64,000 nt of DNA from JABWBJ01 sp036507855 (GTDB taxonomy: Bacteria > Gemmatimonadota > Gemmatimonadetes > Gemmatimonadales > Gemmatimonadaceae): the NCBI GenBank assembly GCA_036507855.1, contig DATCIJ010000073.1, positions 1 through 64,000 of the forward strand, given 5' to 3'. Each line of letters begins with the position of its first letter. Positions within the stretch are counted from its first letter, which is position 1. The translations under genes were made by a program, and so were the position numbers. Positions 31,942 through 41,458 of this stretch are shown here, in pieces. Under the pieces are notes generated by a model. The model saw nothing but the letters and a program-made list of their open reading frames with translations, had not been told where the DNA came from and did no database searches.

Positions 31942-32935
31942 CTTCTCGCGCCGTCTGGACGTCGTCCTTGCTCCCGATGTACAGCGGCGTCCGCTGGTGA
32001 AGCTCGTCAGGCATGATGTTGAGGATATCAGTCCTGCCGTCCGTGGCCGCGCCTCCCGCGGCCTCAACCACGAACGCCAGCGGGTTCGCCTCGTACAGCA
32101 GCCGGAGCTTGCCGTGCGGACTCTGTGTGTTGGCCGGATACGCGAACAGCCCGCCGCCGAGGAGGTTCCGGTGAAAATCCGCGACGAGTGAGCCGACGTA
32201 CCGCGAGTTCATCGGCTTCTGCACGCCGTCGAGTCCGCGATAGCGCCGCATGAGCGCCTTCACACGGTCATCCCAGTTCTGTTCGTACCCGCTGTTCACC
32301 GAGAGATACCGTCCGCGCGCCGGGATCTGGATGTACGGGTGCGAGAGCAGGAACTCGCCGATCGACGGATCGAGCGTGAAGCCATGGACGCCCTGCCCCG
32401 TCGTATACACCATCATCGTGCTCGACCCGTAGATGACGTAGCCGGCGGCGACCTGTCGGCGGCCCGGCTGCAGCATGTCCTCGAGGTTCCCGTGGTTCCC
32501 GCGTGTGATCTTCTTGAGCACCGAGAAGATCGTGCCGACCGGGACGTTCACGTCGATGTTCGACGATCCGTCGAGCGGGTCGAACAGCAGGACGTACTTC
32601 CCGCACTTGAATTCGTCGGGAATGGGGATGATGTCCGGCTCTTCCTCCGACGCCATCGCCGCCAGCCGTCCCGTGTGGTCCATTGCCTTCACGATGATCT
32701 CGTTGGCAAAGACATCGAGCTTCTGCTGGATTTCGCCCTGCACGTTCGTGGAGTCGAGGGCGCCAAGGATGTCGACCAGCCCCGCCCGACGGACCTTGCT
32801 CGAAATCATCTTCGCTGCCAGGCAGACGTCGTACAGGATGCCCGACAGCTCGCCCGTCGCCTCGGGGTACAACTTCTCCTGCTCGATGATGTAGCGCTCG
32901 ATCGTGACGACTGAGGTCGCGGTGTGCTTGACCAC
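31925..32935 (-). CDS. fbp: Fructose-1,6-bisphosphatase, class I
   Basis: 336 residues from a GTG at 32935. Removes the C1 phosphate in gluconeogenesis. Class I metal site: EEEPDIIPIP and LFDPLDGSSNIDVNVPVGTIFSVL; later GGLFAYPANTQSPHGKLRLLYEANPLAFVVEAAGG. The open frame continues to 33061 into the end of comEC and is not needed. The C-terminal residues come from a heptamer repeat. Confidence 0.94.
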   Translation of the reverse strand: MVKHTATSVVTIERYIIEQEKLYPEATGELSGILYDVCLAAKMISSKVRRAGLVDILGALDSTNVQGEIQQKLDVFANEIIVKAMDHTGRLAAMASEEEPDIIPIPDEFKCGKYVLLFDPLDGSSNIDVNVPVGTIFSVLKKITRGNHGNLEDMLQPGRRQVAAGYVIYGSSTMMVYTTGQGVHGFTLDPSIGEFLLSHPYIQIPARGRYLSVNSGYEQNWDDRVKALMRRYRGLDGVQKPMNSRYVGSLVADFHRNLLGGGLFAYPANTQSPHGKLRLLYEANPLAFVVEAAGGAATDGRTDILNIMPDELHQRTPLYIGSKDDVQTAREVLRES

Positions 32936-33009
32936 TGGCGGCCCTGGCTGGGGTATCGGGTTCGGCGACTGAAACTGACCCGTAATGCAAAACCCGTGCA
33001 AGGGCAGAA

Positions 33010-35250
33010 TCAGCCGGGTCCCGGCCGCAGAACCGCTGGCCGCGAACGCCGCAACGTCCATCGAGAGTCTTCGGTTGAGACTTGCAGATTGTCGGTGCCG
33101 TCAATGCCGACAACGATTGATCCGCCGTCGTCCGTCCGCAGCGCCTGCGCCCCACGCGACCGCAACGCGCCGAGCACCTCGGGACTTGGATGTCCATATC
33201 TGTTGCCCGCGCCAACGCTCACCAGGGCGAGCCGGGGTTCAACGGCCTCCAGCAACGGAGGCGTCGTGCTCGTTGCGCTCCCATGGTGCCCGACCTTCAG
33301 CACATCGGCCCGAAGGGTCCGCCCGAATCGCCGCGCCAGTCGGGCCTCGACGTCGCGTTCGGCGTCGCCCGTCAGGAGAATGCGGACACCGCGGTACTCC
33401 GCCATCACCACTACGGACGCCGCATTGGCGTCGGGCGCTCCGGCAATCTCCGCTGAATCCGGGGACAGCACTGTGAGGCGCACGCCGTCGATTTCGATCG
33501 CACCACCCGCCCGCGCCGCGCGCCAGGGCACTCCCCGCTCACGCGCGGCATCGAGTACGCCCTCGTACACGCTGCTACCCTGCGGGAAGCCTCCGTCCCA
33601 GAGAAAGGCCACCGGCAACCTGCGGATCACCGACGCCGCTCCACCGATATGATCGGCATGCGGATGCGAGAGAATGAAGGCCGCGATTTCGCCGCCTCGC
33701 CGGCGGAGGTACGGCACGACGACGCGTTCGCCGACGTCTCCCTCCCGCCATTGGTCGCCGGCATCAACGAGTATCCATCGCCAGCGAGGCGTGCGCAGGG
33801 CAATCGCGTCACCCTGTCCGACGTCGATCATGTGCAGCTCCAGTCGCGAACCCGGCAGACGCACGACCGGCCACCACAGCGCTACGCACAGGGCGGATGC
33901 CGAGACCAGCGCCGGTCGTCCCCAGTGGCGTGAGGCACAGGCCGCGAGCAGTGATGCCGATGCGGCCGCAAGCAACGCCGCGGTCACCGCGCTTGGCTGC
34001 ACATCCAGCGCCGATGCGGGTATCGCCGCGCCGATGACCCCGACCTTCTCGATGCCCGCCAGGAGCACTCGTGTGCCGTCCGCGAGAAGCGCCGCCACTG
34101 CTCGAACCGGGGCCAATGCCAGCGAAAGAAACAGGACCGGCTGCGCCAGGCCGAACAGCGGCGCCGCGGCGAGGTTCGTCAGCGGCGCCGCGAGACTCAC
34201 GCGCCCGAAGTGCCACGCAACAATCGGCGCGGTCACCGCGCTCGCCACGATCGTGGCCAGCACCTCACGCGCCAGACGACGGCTCCACTCCGGCACTCGA
34301 TCCAGGGGCAGGCGCCGTGAGAGCCTGCCGCTTGCGATGAGTCCGGCCATGCCGGCCACGCTCAGGTGATACCCGATTTCGTTCACCACCCGCGGCTGGA
34401 TCAACGGCAATGCGGCTCCCAGTGCGAGGAGCGCCCACGGGGATGTCGGCCGCTGCAGTCGTCGTGACAGGACCAGCGCCGCGTACATCGCGGCCGAACG
34501 CACGGCGGGCGACGGCGCGCCCACGAAGAGAACGAACGCGGCAATGGTAATCGTCGCCGCCAGCTCCGCGCGACGCGTGGATGCGCCGGCAATCATCAGC
34601 ACCAGCACGACTCCCTCGGCGAGCACCGCGACATGCAACCCCGAAACCGAAAGCATGTGGATGATGCCGGCGTCGGCGAACTGGCGGCGGATTTCCGGCG
34701 CGATGTCGCGCTCATCGGCGATGAGGAGGGCGCGAGCCAATGGCGCCTGGTCGCCGTAGAGCAAATCGATCGTCGCGCCGGCTCTGGTCCTCCAGCGCGC
34801 CAGGATTCCCGGTCCCTGCTCGACCCTGACGCGAGCCTCAGCCATCGAGACGCGCGCGCCTTCCCGGCGGGCCTCCCCTCGCGCATGAACCGTCGCGCCG
34901 GCCGGTGCGGAGCCACTGGTTACCCGGATCCGGATCGGCACCCGGCATCCGCTGCCTAACGCAAACCCGCGTGCACTGGCGCCCGGTTTGGCTTCCTCAC
35001 GAAGCCGGACAGTGGCATACCCATTGGCTTCCAGCGCGACGGCGCAGCTGATATCGGCGCGAGCGACACTCCAGCCGGTCAGGCTGCCAGCCGCGGCCAG
35101 CCCGGCGAGCGACACGCCTTCGAGCGATCGACGCCAGATCGCGACGGCAGCCGCGAGAACCGCCCCACCCACGGCTGGAAAGACTGCGCCGCCAGACCCC
35201 ATGAGGAGCCCGGCGGCGACGGCGACATACGCCAGGGTCACCAGCGGCAC
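33010..35250 (-). CDS. comEC: ComEC/Rec2 DNA internalisation protein
   Basis: Inner-membrane channel for single-stranded DNA uptake in natural transformation. 746 residues from GTG 35250: N-terminal membrane segments and an OB-like DUF4131 part, the Competence domain with FADAGIIHMLSVSGLHVAVLAEGV (about 195), many helices, then a C-terminal metallo-beta-lactamase domain with HMIDVGQGDAIAL, LVDAGD, SHPHADHIGGAA and LTGDAERDVEARL. It lies 12 bases after comFB. Confidence 0.93.
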   Translation of the reverse strand: MPLVTLAYVAVAAGLLMGSGGAVFPAVGGAVLAAAVAIWRRSLEGVSLAGLAAAGSLTGWSVARADISCAVALEANGYATVRLREEAKPGASARGFALGSGCRVPIRIRVTSGSAPAGATVHARGEARREGARVSMAEARVRVEQGPGILARWRTRAGATIDLLYGDQAPLARALLIADERDIAPEIRRQFADAGIIHMLSVSGLHVAVLAEGVVLVLMIAGASTRRAELAATITIAAFVLFVGAPSPAVRSAAMYAALVLSRRLQRPTSPWALLALGAALPLIQPRVVNEIGYHLSVAGMAGLIASGRLSRRLPLDRVPEWSRRLAREVLATIVASAVTAPIVAWHFGRVSLAAPLTNLAAAPLFGLAQPVLFLSLALAPVRAVAALLADGTRVLLAGIEKVGVIGAAIPASALDVQPSAVTAALLAAASASLLAACASRHWGRPALVSASALCVALWWPVVRLPGSRLELHMIDVGQGDAIALRTPRWRWILVDAGDQWREGDVGERVVVPYLRRRGGEIAAFILSHPHADHIGGAASVIRRLPVAFLWDGGFPQGSSVYEGVLDAARERGVPWRAARAGGAIEIDGVRLTVLSPDSAEIAGAPDANAASVVVMAEYRGVRILLTGDAERDVEARLARRFGRTLRADVLKVGHHGSATSTTPPLLEAVEPRLALVSVGAGNRYGHPSPEVLGALRSRGAQALRTDDGGSIVVGIDGTDNLQVSTEDSRWTLRRSRPAVLRPGPG

Positions 35251-35262
35251 CGCCCACCTCCG

Positions 35263-35598
35263 TTAACGCACGGCGCCTCCCTGTGCGACAAAACCTTCAG
35301 GACCGTGCTGGGGATTCCGTTGAACACGGCGCATGGCTTCGAGCACCAGCACCGCCACCTCCGCCTGGGCCTGGTCCCGTGTCAGCGCCACGCGCGTTAC
35401 CGCTGACCCGATAGCGGCCCCGGAGATGTACCTGGGCCTAGCTTGGTTCAGCGCGAGCGTGATTACATCATCCTGGCATTTCGAGCAGTGGCAATATCCC
35501 GCCTCCATGTCGCGGAGGCGGCAGAAGACTTCGTGCACGGATTCTTCGAGAACGTTTTGCATTGGTCCAGCCGGTTGGGCCGCGGCGTGGTACGCCAC
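35263..35598 (-). CDS. ComFB-like late competence protein
   Basis: 111 residues from a GTG at 35598 with a near-perfect AAGGAG seven bases upstream; an internal ATG at 35562 lacks such a site. The ComFB pattern is clear: NVLEESVHEVFCRLRD, then four cysteines (26, 36, 38, 41) in CHCSKCQDDVITLALNQARPRYISG, then AEVAVLVLEAMRRVQRNPQHG. The Cys cluster probably binds zinc. In Bacillus comFB lies in the competence operon; cyanobacterial homologues link competence with c-di-nucleotide signals. Its place next to comEC supports a competence role. Confidence 0.8.
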   Translation of the reverse strand: MAYHAAAQPAGPMQNVLEESVHEVFCRLRDMEAGYCHCSKCQDDVITLALNQARPRYISGAAIGSAVTRVALTRDQAQAEVAVLVLEAMRRVQRNPQHGPEGFVAQGGAVR

Positions 35599-35695
35599 GG
35601 GCTCACTCCTTAGACGCCCCGGGCAGAAGGAGGTAAGGCGGACCCCGACGCTGGCGCGGGAAACGTGAGCTGCCTCACAACCGCGGCGCCCAGAC

Positions 35696-37051
35696 TCAGG
35701 CGAGTCCTGACGTCTGGGTGGCCACCGGCAGGGGAATCCGCTCCGGCACCGGCGTGCCGGTGAACGTCGACCCCGTCGTCCCGGTGAGCTCCACGGTGAG
35801 ATACCGGCCGATCATCGAATCGGAACCCGGGATCAACACGGTCTTGAAGTCGCGGGTACGGGTCTGCAACAACTCGCCACGGCGGGCGGCACGCTCGACG
35901 AGCACTTCGCGGCGCTGTCCGAGCAGCCCGAGGTTCCGGCGCCGCGCGTTGACCCGCACCAGCGTAATCAGCCGATCCAGGCGCTCGGTGGCCACATCGT
36001 CGGGCACCGTGTCGGACTCCGGGAGTCGCGTCGCCGCGGTGCCTTCACGCGGCGAGAACTTGAAGGTGAACGCGTCGTCGAATCCGACCTCTTCCACCGC
36101 CGACAGCGTCTCCGCGAAGTCGGCCTCGGATTCGCCGGGGAATCCGACAATGATGTCCGTCGTCAGGCAGAGACCCGGAATGGCGTCACGCAGGCGGCGC
36201 ACGCAGTCGAGATACCCTTCCCTCGTGTACCGGCGGAGCATTCGCCGCAGAACACGCGTCGAGCCGGACTGCATGGGCAGGTGCACGTGCTCGCACACGG
36301 CCTCTACCCCGGCCATCGCCGCAACCACCTCATCCGGGAAGTCATTCGGATGCGGACTGGTGAAGCGCACGCGCCTGATGCCCTGCACGCGGCCAACGGC
36401 GCGCAACAGCGCCGCGAAATCAGCTTCACCGTCATGGTAGGAGTTCACCGTCTGGCCCAGCAGCACGACTTCGCTGATCCCTTCCGACGCGACCGCCTCC
36501 ACCTCGCGAACGACGTCAACCAGCCGGCGGCTGCGCTCAGATCCACGCGTCATCGGCACGATGCAGTATGTGCACCGATAGTCGCAGCCGCGCTGCACCG
36601 GAATCCACGCCTTCACGCGGTCGAACCGCCTTGGCGTGAAATCCTCGTAATGCTCCTCGAGGTCGAAGGTCGTCTCGATGGCGCGCTCGCCCGTCCTGGC
36701 GCGATCGAGCAATGCCGGCAGCGCGCGATACCCGTCGGGCCCGATCACCAGGCTGACGTGGCGCGCCCGCTCGAGCAGCGTCGGCCCCATGCGCTGCGCC
36801 ATGCACCCGGTGACGCCCACCACCGCCGTCGGCTTCATCACGCCCTTCAATTCCCCGAGACGTCCCAGCACACGCTGCTCAGCGTGGTCGCGGATAGCGC
36901 AGGTATTCAGCAGGATGACGTCTGCTTCCTGGGGCGTCGCCGCCTCTTCGTAGCCATCCGCGGTCAACCGCCCGAGCATCAACTCGGAGTCGCTGACGTT
37001 CATCTGGCAGCCGTACGTTTCCACGTACACGCGGCCCTTTGTCGTCGGCAT
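35696..37051 (-). CDS. miaB: tRNA-2-methylthio-N6-isopentenyladenosine synthase MiaB
   Basis: Radical-SAM methylthiotransferase acting on i6A37 of tRNA. 451 residues. The N-terminal UPF0004 domain has three cluster cysteines (VETYGCQMN, LNTCAIRDHAEQ, GVTGCMAQ); the radical SAM motif is CDYRCTYCIVP, followed by HLPMQSGSTRVLRRM and a C-terminal TRAM domain. ATG at 37051 is preferred; an in-frame GTG at 37060 is also possible. Next to its paralogue mtaB. Confidence 0.93.
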   Translation of the reverse strand: MPTTKGRVYVETYGCQMNVSDSELMLGRLTADGYEEAATPQEADVILLNTCAIRDHAEQRVLGRLGELKGVMKPTAVVGVTGCMAQRMGPTLLERARHVSLVIGPDGYRALPALLDRARTGERAIETTFDLEEHYEDFTPRRFDRVKAWIPVQRGCDYRCTYCIVPMTRGSERSRRLVDVVREVEAVASEGISEVVLLGQTVNSYHDGEADFAALLRAVGRVQGIRRVRFTSPHPNDFPDEVVAAMAGVEAVCEHVHLPMQSGSTRVLRRMLRRYTREGYLDCVRRLRDAIPGLCLTTDIIVGFPGESEADFAETLSAVEEVGFDDAFTFKFSPREGTAATRLPESDTVPDDVATERLDRLITLVRVNARRRNLGLLGQRREVLVERAARRGELLQTRTRDFKTVLIPGSDSMIGRYLTVELTGTTGSTFTGTPVPERIPLPVATQTSGLA

Positions 37052-37064
37052 GGCGTTCACGGGA

Positions 37065-38288
37065 TCAGGCGGGAGTGGCAGTGAGACGACCGCGCCCTTG
37101 TGCGAGACGGGCGGTCAGACGGGTACCACGCGGGAGCCGCGGCCCGTCGAGTTCGACCTGAAGATAGTCCTCGGTCAGGCCTTCGCGACGGTCGGCGCGG
37201 ACCACGATGACATCGGCCGTTCCCCCGGCGCGCCTGTCACGATGAGCCGACGCCAGCGTTTCTCCGGCCGCGCGAAGCTCTGCCGAGCGAGCCCGCGCGG
37301 CGCCGGTGTCGACCTGCCCGGAAAGCCTCGTGGCGGCGGTCCCTGGACGCGCCGAATACGGAAACACGTGCAGGTACGTGAACGGCAACGACTGGACGAA
37401 GGCGACGGTTTCGCGGTGATCTGCATCGCTTTCGCCGGGGAAGCCGGCGATGACATCGGCGCCCAGGCCGAACACCGTTCGATCTCGCACGATGCGCTCC
37501 ACGGCCCGTGCGTAGCTCGAACTGGTGTACCAGTGGCGACCCATTCGCCTGAGCACGCGATCCGAGCCGGACTGCAACGGGGCGTGGAGATGAGGCGCCA
37601 CCCGCGCCGGCTCGCCGAACAGTTCCCGCAACCCGTCGTCCACTTCGGTGGCCTCGACCGACGAGAGCCGGAACCGCACCAGGGGCACCTCACGCACCAG
37701 GCGCTGCACCAGCATGCCTAACGCACCGCCGATATCCTGTCCCCAGGTGCCGATGTGAATGCCGGTCAGGACGATTTCCGGATGGCGGACCGCCAGTCTT
37801 CTCGCCTCTTCCACGAGGTCATCCGCCGGACGCGATCGATTGACGCCGCGAGCCAGCGTCGTCGCGCAAAACGTGCAGTGTTCGTCGCAGCCTTCCTGAA
37901 TGCGCAGCAGCGCCCGCGTACCCTGCTGCGCCAGCGCGCCGCCGCCCGCTCGCGGCCTGAGCCCGAGGGATTCGGCCACGCCCAGCGCATCTCCGCCGGG
38001 AATGACCGCGGACACGGTCGGCAGCGTCGCCAGCTGCCCGTCGTCCAGGGCCGCCGCGCATCCCATCACCACGGTCCGCAGCCTCGCATTGCTGCGCGCC
38101 GCCCGCCGGATCCCTTTCCGCAACTCGACTTCGGCCTCGGCCGTCACCGCGCAGCTGTTGAAGACGGCGGTGTCTGCGTCCGACGGATCATCCACGATGG
38201 TGCCGCCGTCGCCTTCCACCAGCGCGCGTACCTGTTCGCTGTCGTACTGGTTGGCACGGCAACCGTAGGTGCGCAGGTAGACCCTCAC
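37065..38288 (-). CDS. mtaB: tRNA t6A37 methylthiotransferase MtaB
   Basis: Adds a methylthio group to t6A37 in tRNAs reading ANN codons. 407 residues. Cysteines of the first cluster lie in RTYGCRANQYDSEQ, FNSCAVTAEAE and VMGCAAAL; the radical SAM motif is CDEHCTFCATTLARG, followed by HLHAPLQSGSDRVLRRMGR. RTYGCRANQYDSE separates it from MiaB. GTG start overlaps the kinase stop as GTGA. Confidence 0.92.
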   Translation of the reverse strand: MRVYLRTYGCRANQYDSEQVRALVEGDGGTIVDDPSDADTAVFNSCAVTAEAEVELRKGIRRAARSNARLRTVVMGCAAALDDGQLATLPTVSAVIPGGDALGVAESLGLRPRAGGGALAQQGTRALLRIQEGCDEHCTFCATTLARGVNRSRPADDLVEEARRLAVRHPEIVLTGIHIGTWGQDIGGALGMLVQRLVREVPLVRFRLSSVEATEVDDGLRELFGEPARVAPHLHAPLQSGSDRVLRRMGRHWYTSSSYARAVERIVRDRTVFGLGADVIAGFPGESDADHRETVAFVQSLPFTYLHVFPYSARPGTAATRLSGQVDTGAARARSAELRAAGETLASAHRDRRAGGTADVIVVRADRREGLTEDYLQVELDGPRLPRGTRLTARLAQGRGRLTATPA

Positions 38289-38995
38289 TGGTCCTGCTCC
38301 AGCGCCTGACGAGTGAGCACGACCGCGGCCGGCAGCTCAACCATGAATGTCGCCCCTCGTTCCCCCGGACGAAGTGCAATGGTTCCATCCATCGCGGCGA
38401 GAGCGGCGCGGCAGTAGGCGAGGCCCAGTCCGTTGGTACGATGGGAGCCGGCAGCCCCCAGCGTGACGAAGGGATCGAAGATGCGCTCCGCGTCCGCTGC
38501 CCGAACGCCGGGCCCATCGTCCGCCACGATGATCCGTACGACATCGTCGGCGCGCTGGGCGCCCATTGTCACCGACACGTCCGGACCCGCATGGACCAGA
38601 GCGTTCATCAGCAGGTTATCGAACACGCGCCGCAGCACGTCGACATCCGCCACGACGTCGGGAACGTCGGATGCGACGACGCTCGTCAGGCGGGGAAGTC
38701 GCAGGTTCCACTCCGCCCGGATGTCGCGAAGGAAGGCGGTAAGATCCAGGGGCACGGCCTGTATGGCGAATGCCGGGGACCGGGTTCGCCCAAGCTCGAG
38801 CAACTCATCGATCATCCGCACCAGTCCAGCGCCCTGCGCTTCCATCGCGCTCACCGCGCTGTGCTGGTCGGCGTTCAGTTCGCCCAGGTCGCCGTCGGAC
38901 AGCATTTCCAGCGACGCCATGATGCCGGTCAGCGGCGCTTTCAGGTTGTGGACGAGCATTTGCTCGAACGCAAGGCGCTCGACGTCGGCCATCAT
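38285..38995 (-). CDS. Short soluble sensor-less histidine kinase
   Basis: 236 residues with only HisKA and HATPase domains. Phospho-acceptor His16 lies in EQMLVHNLKAPLTGIMASLEML, the N box is RRVFDNLLMNALVHAG, G1 is VADDGPGVRAADAERIFDPF and G2 is TNGLGLAYC. No membrane segment, PAS or GAF domain and no partner response regulator nearby. The signal may come through protein contact. Its ATG follows the stop of the outer-membrane protein gene directly. Confidence 0.85.
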   Translation of the reverse strand: MMADVERLAFEQMLVHNLKAPLTGIMASLEMLSDGDLGELNADQHSAVSAMEAQGAGLVRMIDELLELGRTRSPAFAIQAVPLDLTAFLRDIRAEWNLRLPRLTSVVASDVPDVVADVDVLRRVFDNLLMNALVHAGPDVSVTMGAQRADDVVRIIVADDGPGVRAADAERIFDPFVTLGAAGSHRTNGLGLAYCRAALAAMDGTIALRPGERGATFMVELPAAVVLTRQALEQDQ

Positions 38996-40129
38996 TCAGG
39001 GCCTGACCGTGAACCCCAGGCTGATGATCCAGGCGCGCTCCGAGACGCCAGCCACCGGACCGCGAGTGGCGTGCTGCAGCGCCATGTCCAGGACAACACG
39101 AGGTCCCGCAAGCGGAATTCCCGCGCCTCCTGAGTAGAAGCGCTCCGGAACGACCTCTCCGGCGATCGAAAACGGCAGGTCGCGGCGTCGATAGCCAAGG
39201 TAGAGAAGCGCCGGGACCGCACGAAACTTGGGCCCCGCCATCTCGAGTCCGGCGCCCACCTCCCACGTGTCATTCGCCGTCAGCGTCGTCTGCGAGAGCT
39301 CGCCCAGGCTCGACCACTGGGTGCGCTCGACCGAGATGGCCACGCTCGCGCCTGGCAACCCGTCGAAGCGCACGCCGGCGCCGAATCGGTTGGGCATGCT
39401 CCCGCTGGCTATGAGCGTGTCGGCGATACGGATATCGAGGTTACCGCCGCTCCGAACCGACGCCGCCAGGGCAAGGCGCGGATGCGGTCTCCAGGTGGCG
39501 CCCGCGGAAAAGGCGTTGCCGAGATACCCGATGGTCAGTTGCCTGATGAGCGTTCCATACCGGAGGCTGTCATCGAACTGTCGCGTGAGGCTCATCCGGT
39601 TCTCGCCGGTGAACCCGTGCAGGCCGATGCCTATCGAGAAGCTCGGGCGTACCGAGTAGGAAACGCCGAGCCGCACGTCGTTGATCGCGCCGGCGGACTC
39701 GACGCGCTCCTCGTATCCCACGGAGTCGGGACCCAATATCTGGCCGCCGCGGATTCGCGTCGCCCACGTCCGGTCCAGGAGCGTCGACGACGTCAGCGTC
39801 CCCATGGCGCGCGACCCGAGTTGCATCCCGGCCATCCAGATGGGGAATCGCGCCGTCATGGTGTTGTCGGCCGACGGACCGGCCACCACGCGCCGGTACT
39901 CGGGCTCGTACTGGAAGTACAGACCGCCCCGGCCCCATCCGAGCGTGGACGACGGATTCCGGGGCGACGAGAAGTCGAACTCGCCGAAGGCTCCGCCGGC
40001 AGCCGCGGCACGCGTGCTCAGACCACCGGTCGGGTATCCGAAGCCCTGCGTGCTGATGCTCCCCTGCGCGGAAGTGATCGCGGGAACAAGGACCAGGGCG
40101 GTCATGGTGAGCAGGAGTCGGCGCATCAT
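38996..40129 (-). CDS. Outer membrane beta-barrel protein of unknown function
   Basis: 377 residues from ATG 40129, overlapping the lipoprotein gene as ATGA. Signal peptide 1-22 (MMRRLLLTMTALVLVPAITSAQG). The rest alternates polar and hydrophobic residues, with repeated aromatic-rich strands (GRGGLYFQYEPEYRRVV, RLGVSYSVRPSFSIGIGLHGF, AGATWRPHPRLALAASVRSGG) and ends in a strand AWIISLGFTVRP, typical of 12-16-strand barrels such as the FadL/OMPP1 type. No specific ligand can be named. Coupled to the lipoprotein before it. Confidence 0.75.
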   Translation of the reverse strand: MMRRLLLTMTALVLVPAITSAQGSISTQGFGYPTGGLSTRAAAAGGAFGEFDFSSPRNPSSTLGWGRGGLYFQYEPEYRRVVAGPSADNTMTARFPIWMAGMQLGSRAMGTLTSSTLLDRTWATRIRGGQILGPDSVGYEERVESAGAINDVRLGVSYSVRPSFSIGIGLHGFTGENRMSLTRQFDDSLRYGTLIRQLTIGYLGNAFSAGATWRPHPRLALAASVRSGGNLDIRIADTLIASGSMPNRFGAGVRFDGLPGASVAISVERTQWSSLGELSQTTLTANDTWEVGAGLEMAGPKFRAVPALLYLGYRRRDLPFSIAGEVVPERFYSGGAGIPLAGPRVVLDMALQHATRGPVAGVSERAWIISLGFTVRP

Positions 40130-41445
40130 GGTATCCCGAAGCTCCGGACGGGGGAGTAGCTCACCCGGAGCCGTGGCCGCAGATTCGCCGCGGCACGGCT
40201 CGAGTAGAAGGAAACGAACCGCGGGTCGACCGACTCGGGTCCGGCCCGCAGAACGATCCCCCGTTGCGCTGAAACCGAGATGGGCAGGCTCCACGCCCGC
40301 AGGGCGTTCACGATTTCGATCTGCCTGACGCCGCTGTCGCCCGGGGCAAACCGCACCGAATCGAAGCCGGCGCCAGGCGCGTTGGTGAGGAACGCCGACC
40401 GCCCGACGTCGGTGATGTTCTTCCCGGCCGTGACGACCAGCGGGAAGATCGTGAGTTGGCTCGTGTCGTCGACGCTCTCGACCGGCCGCTGGGTCAGCTC
40501 GAGCGTCGCGCGGAGCACGTTGGAGGAGTCGAGGATCCGCGCCGGGATGTTGAATCGGATGAGCGTCCGCCGTCCGGGAATCCCGCCGACGGTCAGGAAC
40601 GAGCCGTCAGGGACCGCGGGGAAACTGAAGACGTGGACGTAATCCGTCAGATCTGCCGCGAGCGTCACCTGGGAGCGAGGTACTACCGACCGAGGGAAGA
40701 TGGTGAGCGCGCGAAAGGCCGTGTCGGCGCTGGGCAGGAATCGCAACACCGGCGGATCGCCGCCTTCGTAGGCTACGATCCGGATCTGCACCGGTCCCGC
40801 GCTGGTGGCTCGCAGGCCAAGCCGCAGTCGCTGCTGGCCAGTGATCTTGTTGATCAGCGTCAGGCTGTCGATGGGGATGCGTATAGAGTCAGTGATCGCC
40901 GCCGTATCGAGCGTGATCAACCCGATGCGGCGGTCGTCGCGGAAAAGCTGCCGTTCGATGGCGGTCGACGTGTCGTTCCTCGCGAACGCGGAATCGCCGG
41001 TCGTCGTATCGACGTCAAACACCTCGAACGTCACCGGCTGCGTGAACACCGAGCTGGCGCGGTTGATCCGCAACTTCACGTACGGGCTGTCGATCACCTG
41101 GATGACCGTGTCCCCCGTCGCCGACCCCGAGTTGTAGTAGATCGGGAGCGAGTCGAACCGGATCACGGGTCGCGTGTCCACCGTATCGCCGCGGCGCGCG
41201 AGGAGCAGTTCCGTCTCCGTGCCCTGGGTGGGGAACCCGGTCACCGTCGTATCGAGTTCGACCGGATCGAACGTGGTGTCGAAGACGACGACGTTCTGCT
41301 CCGGACACAGTGCGGGGCACGCCGCCCCGCCCTGAAAATCCTCGGCGCACGCGGCGAGAGTCCCGGCCACGACGAGCGCCAGGACGACCAGTGGCGGCCG
41401 CCACCCCGGCCCCGAAGTACGCATCGTCGCCATCAGGGCGACCAT
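40126..41445 (-). CDS. Large secreted lipoprotein with DNRLRE-like beta domains
   Basis: 439 residues from ATG 41445; ATGs at 41433 and 41424 are alternatives. The signal (PPLVVLALVVAGTLAAC) ends in a lipobox AAC. The mature part is Asp/Thr-rich beta structure with a repeated plan (PYVKLRINRASSVFTQPVTFEVF and RRTLIRFNIPARILDSSNVLRATLELTQRPV) and ends NLRPRLRVSYSP, like DNRLRE/DUF4270-type surface domains. It is translationally coupled to the outer-membrane protein gene, so the two may form one surface complex. Confidence 0.7.
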   Translation of the reverse strand: MVALMATMRTSGPGWRPPLVVLALVVAGTLAACAEDFQGGAACPALCPEQNVVVFDTTFDPVELDTTVTGFPTQGTETELLLARRGDTVDTRPVIRFDSLPIYYNSGSATGDTVIQVIDSPYVKLRINRASSVFTQPVTFEVFDVDTTTGDSAFARNDTSTAIERQLFRDDRRIGLITLDTAAITDSIRIPIDSLTLINKITGQQRLRLGLRATSAGPVQIRIVAYEGGDPPVLRFLPSADTAFRALTIFPRSVVPRSQVTLAADLTDYVHVFSFPAVPDGSFLTVGGIPGRRTLIRFNIPARILDSSNVLRATLELTQRPVESVDDTSQLTIFPLVVTAGKNITDVGRSAFLTNAPGAGFDSVRFAPGDSGVRQIEIVNALRAWSLPISVSAQRGIVLRAGPESVDPRFVSFYSSRAAANLRPRLRVSYSPVRSFGIP

Positions 41446-41458
41446 CCTGTCCGACGCA

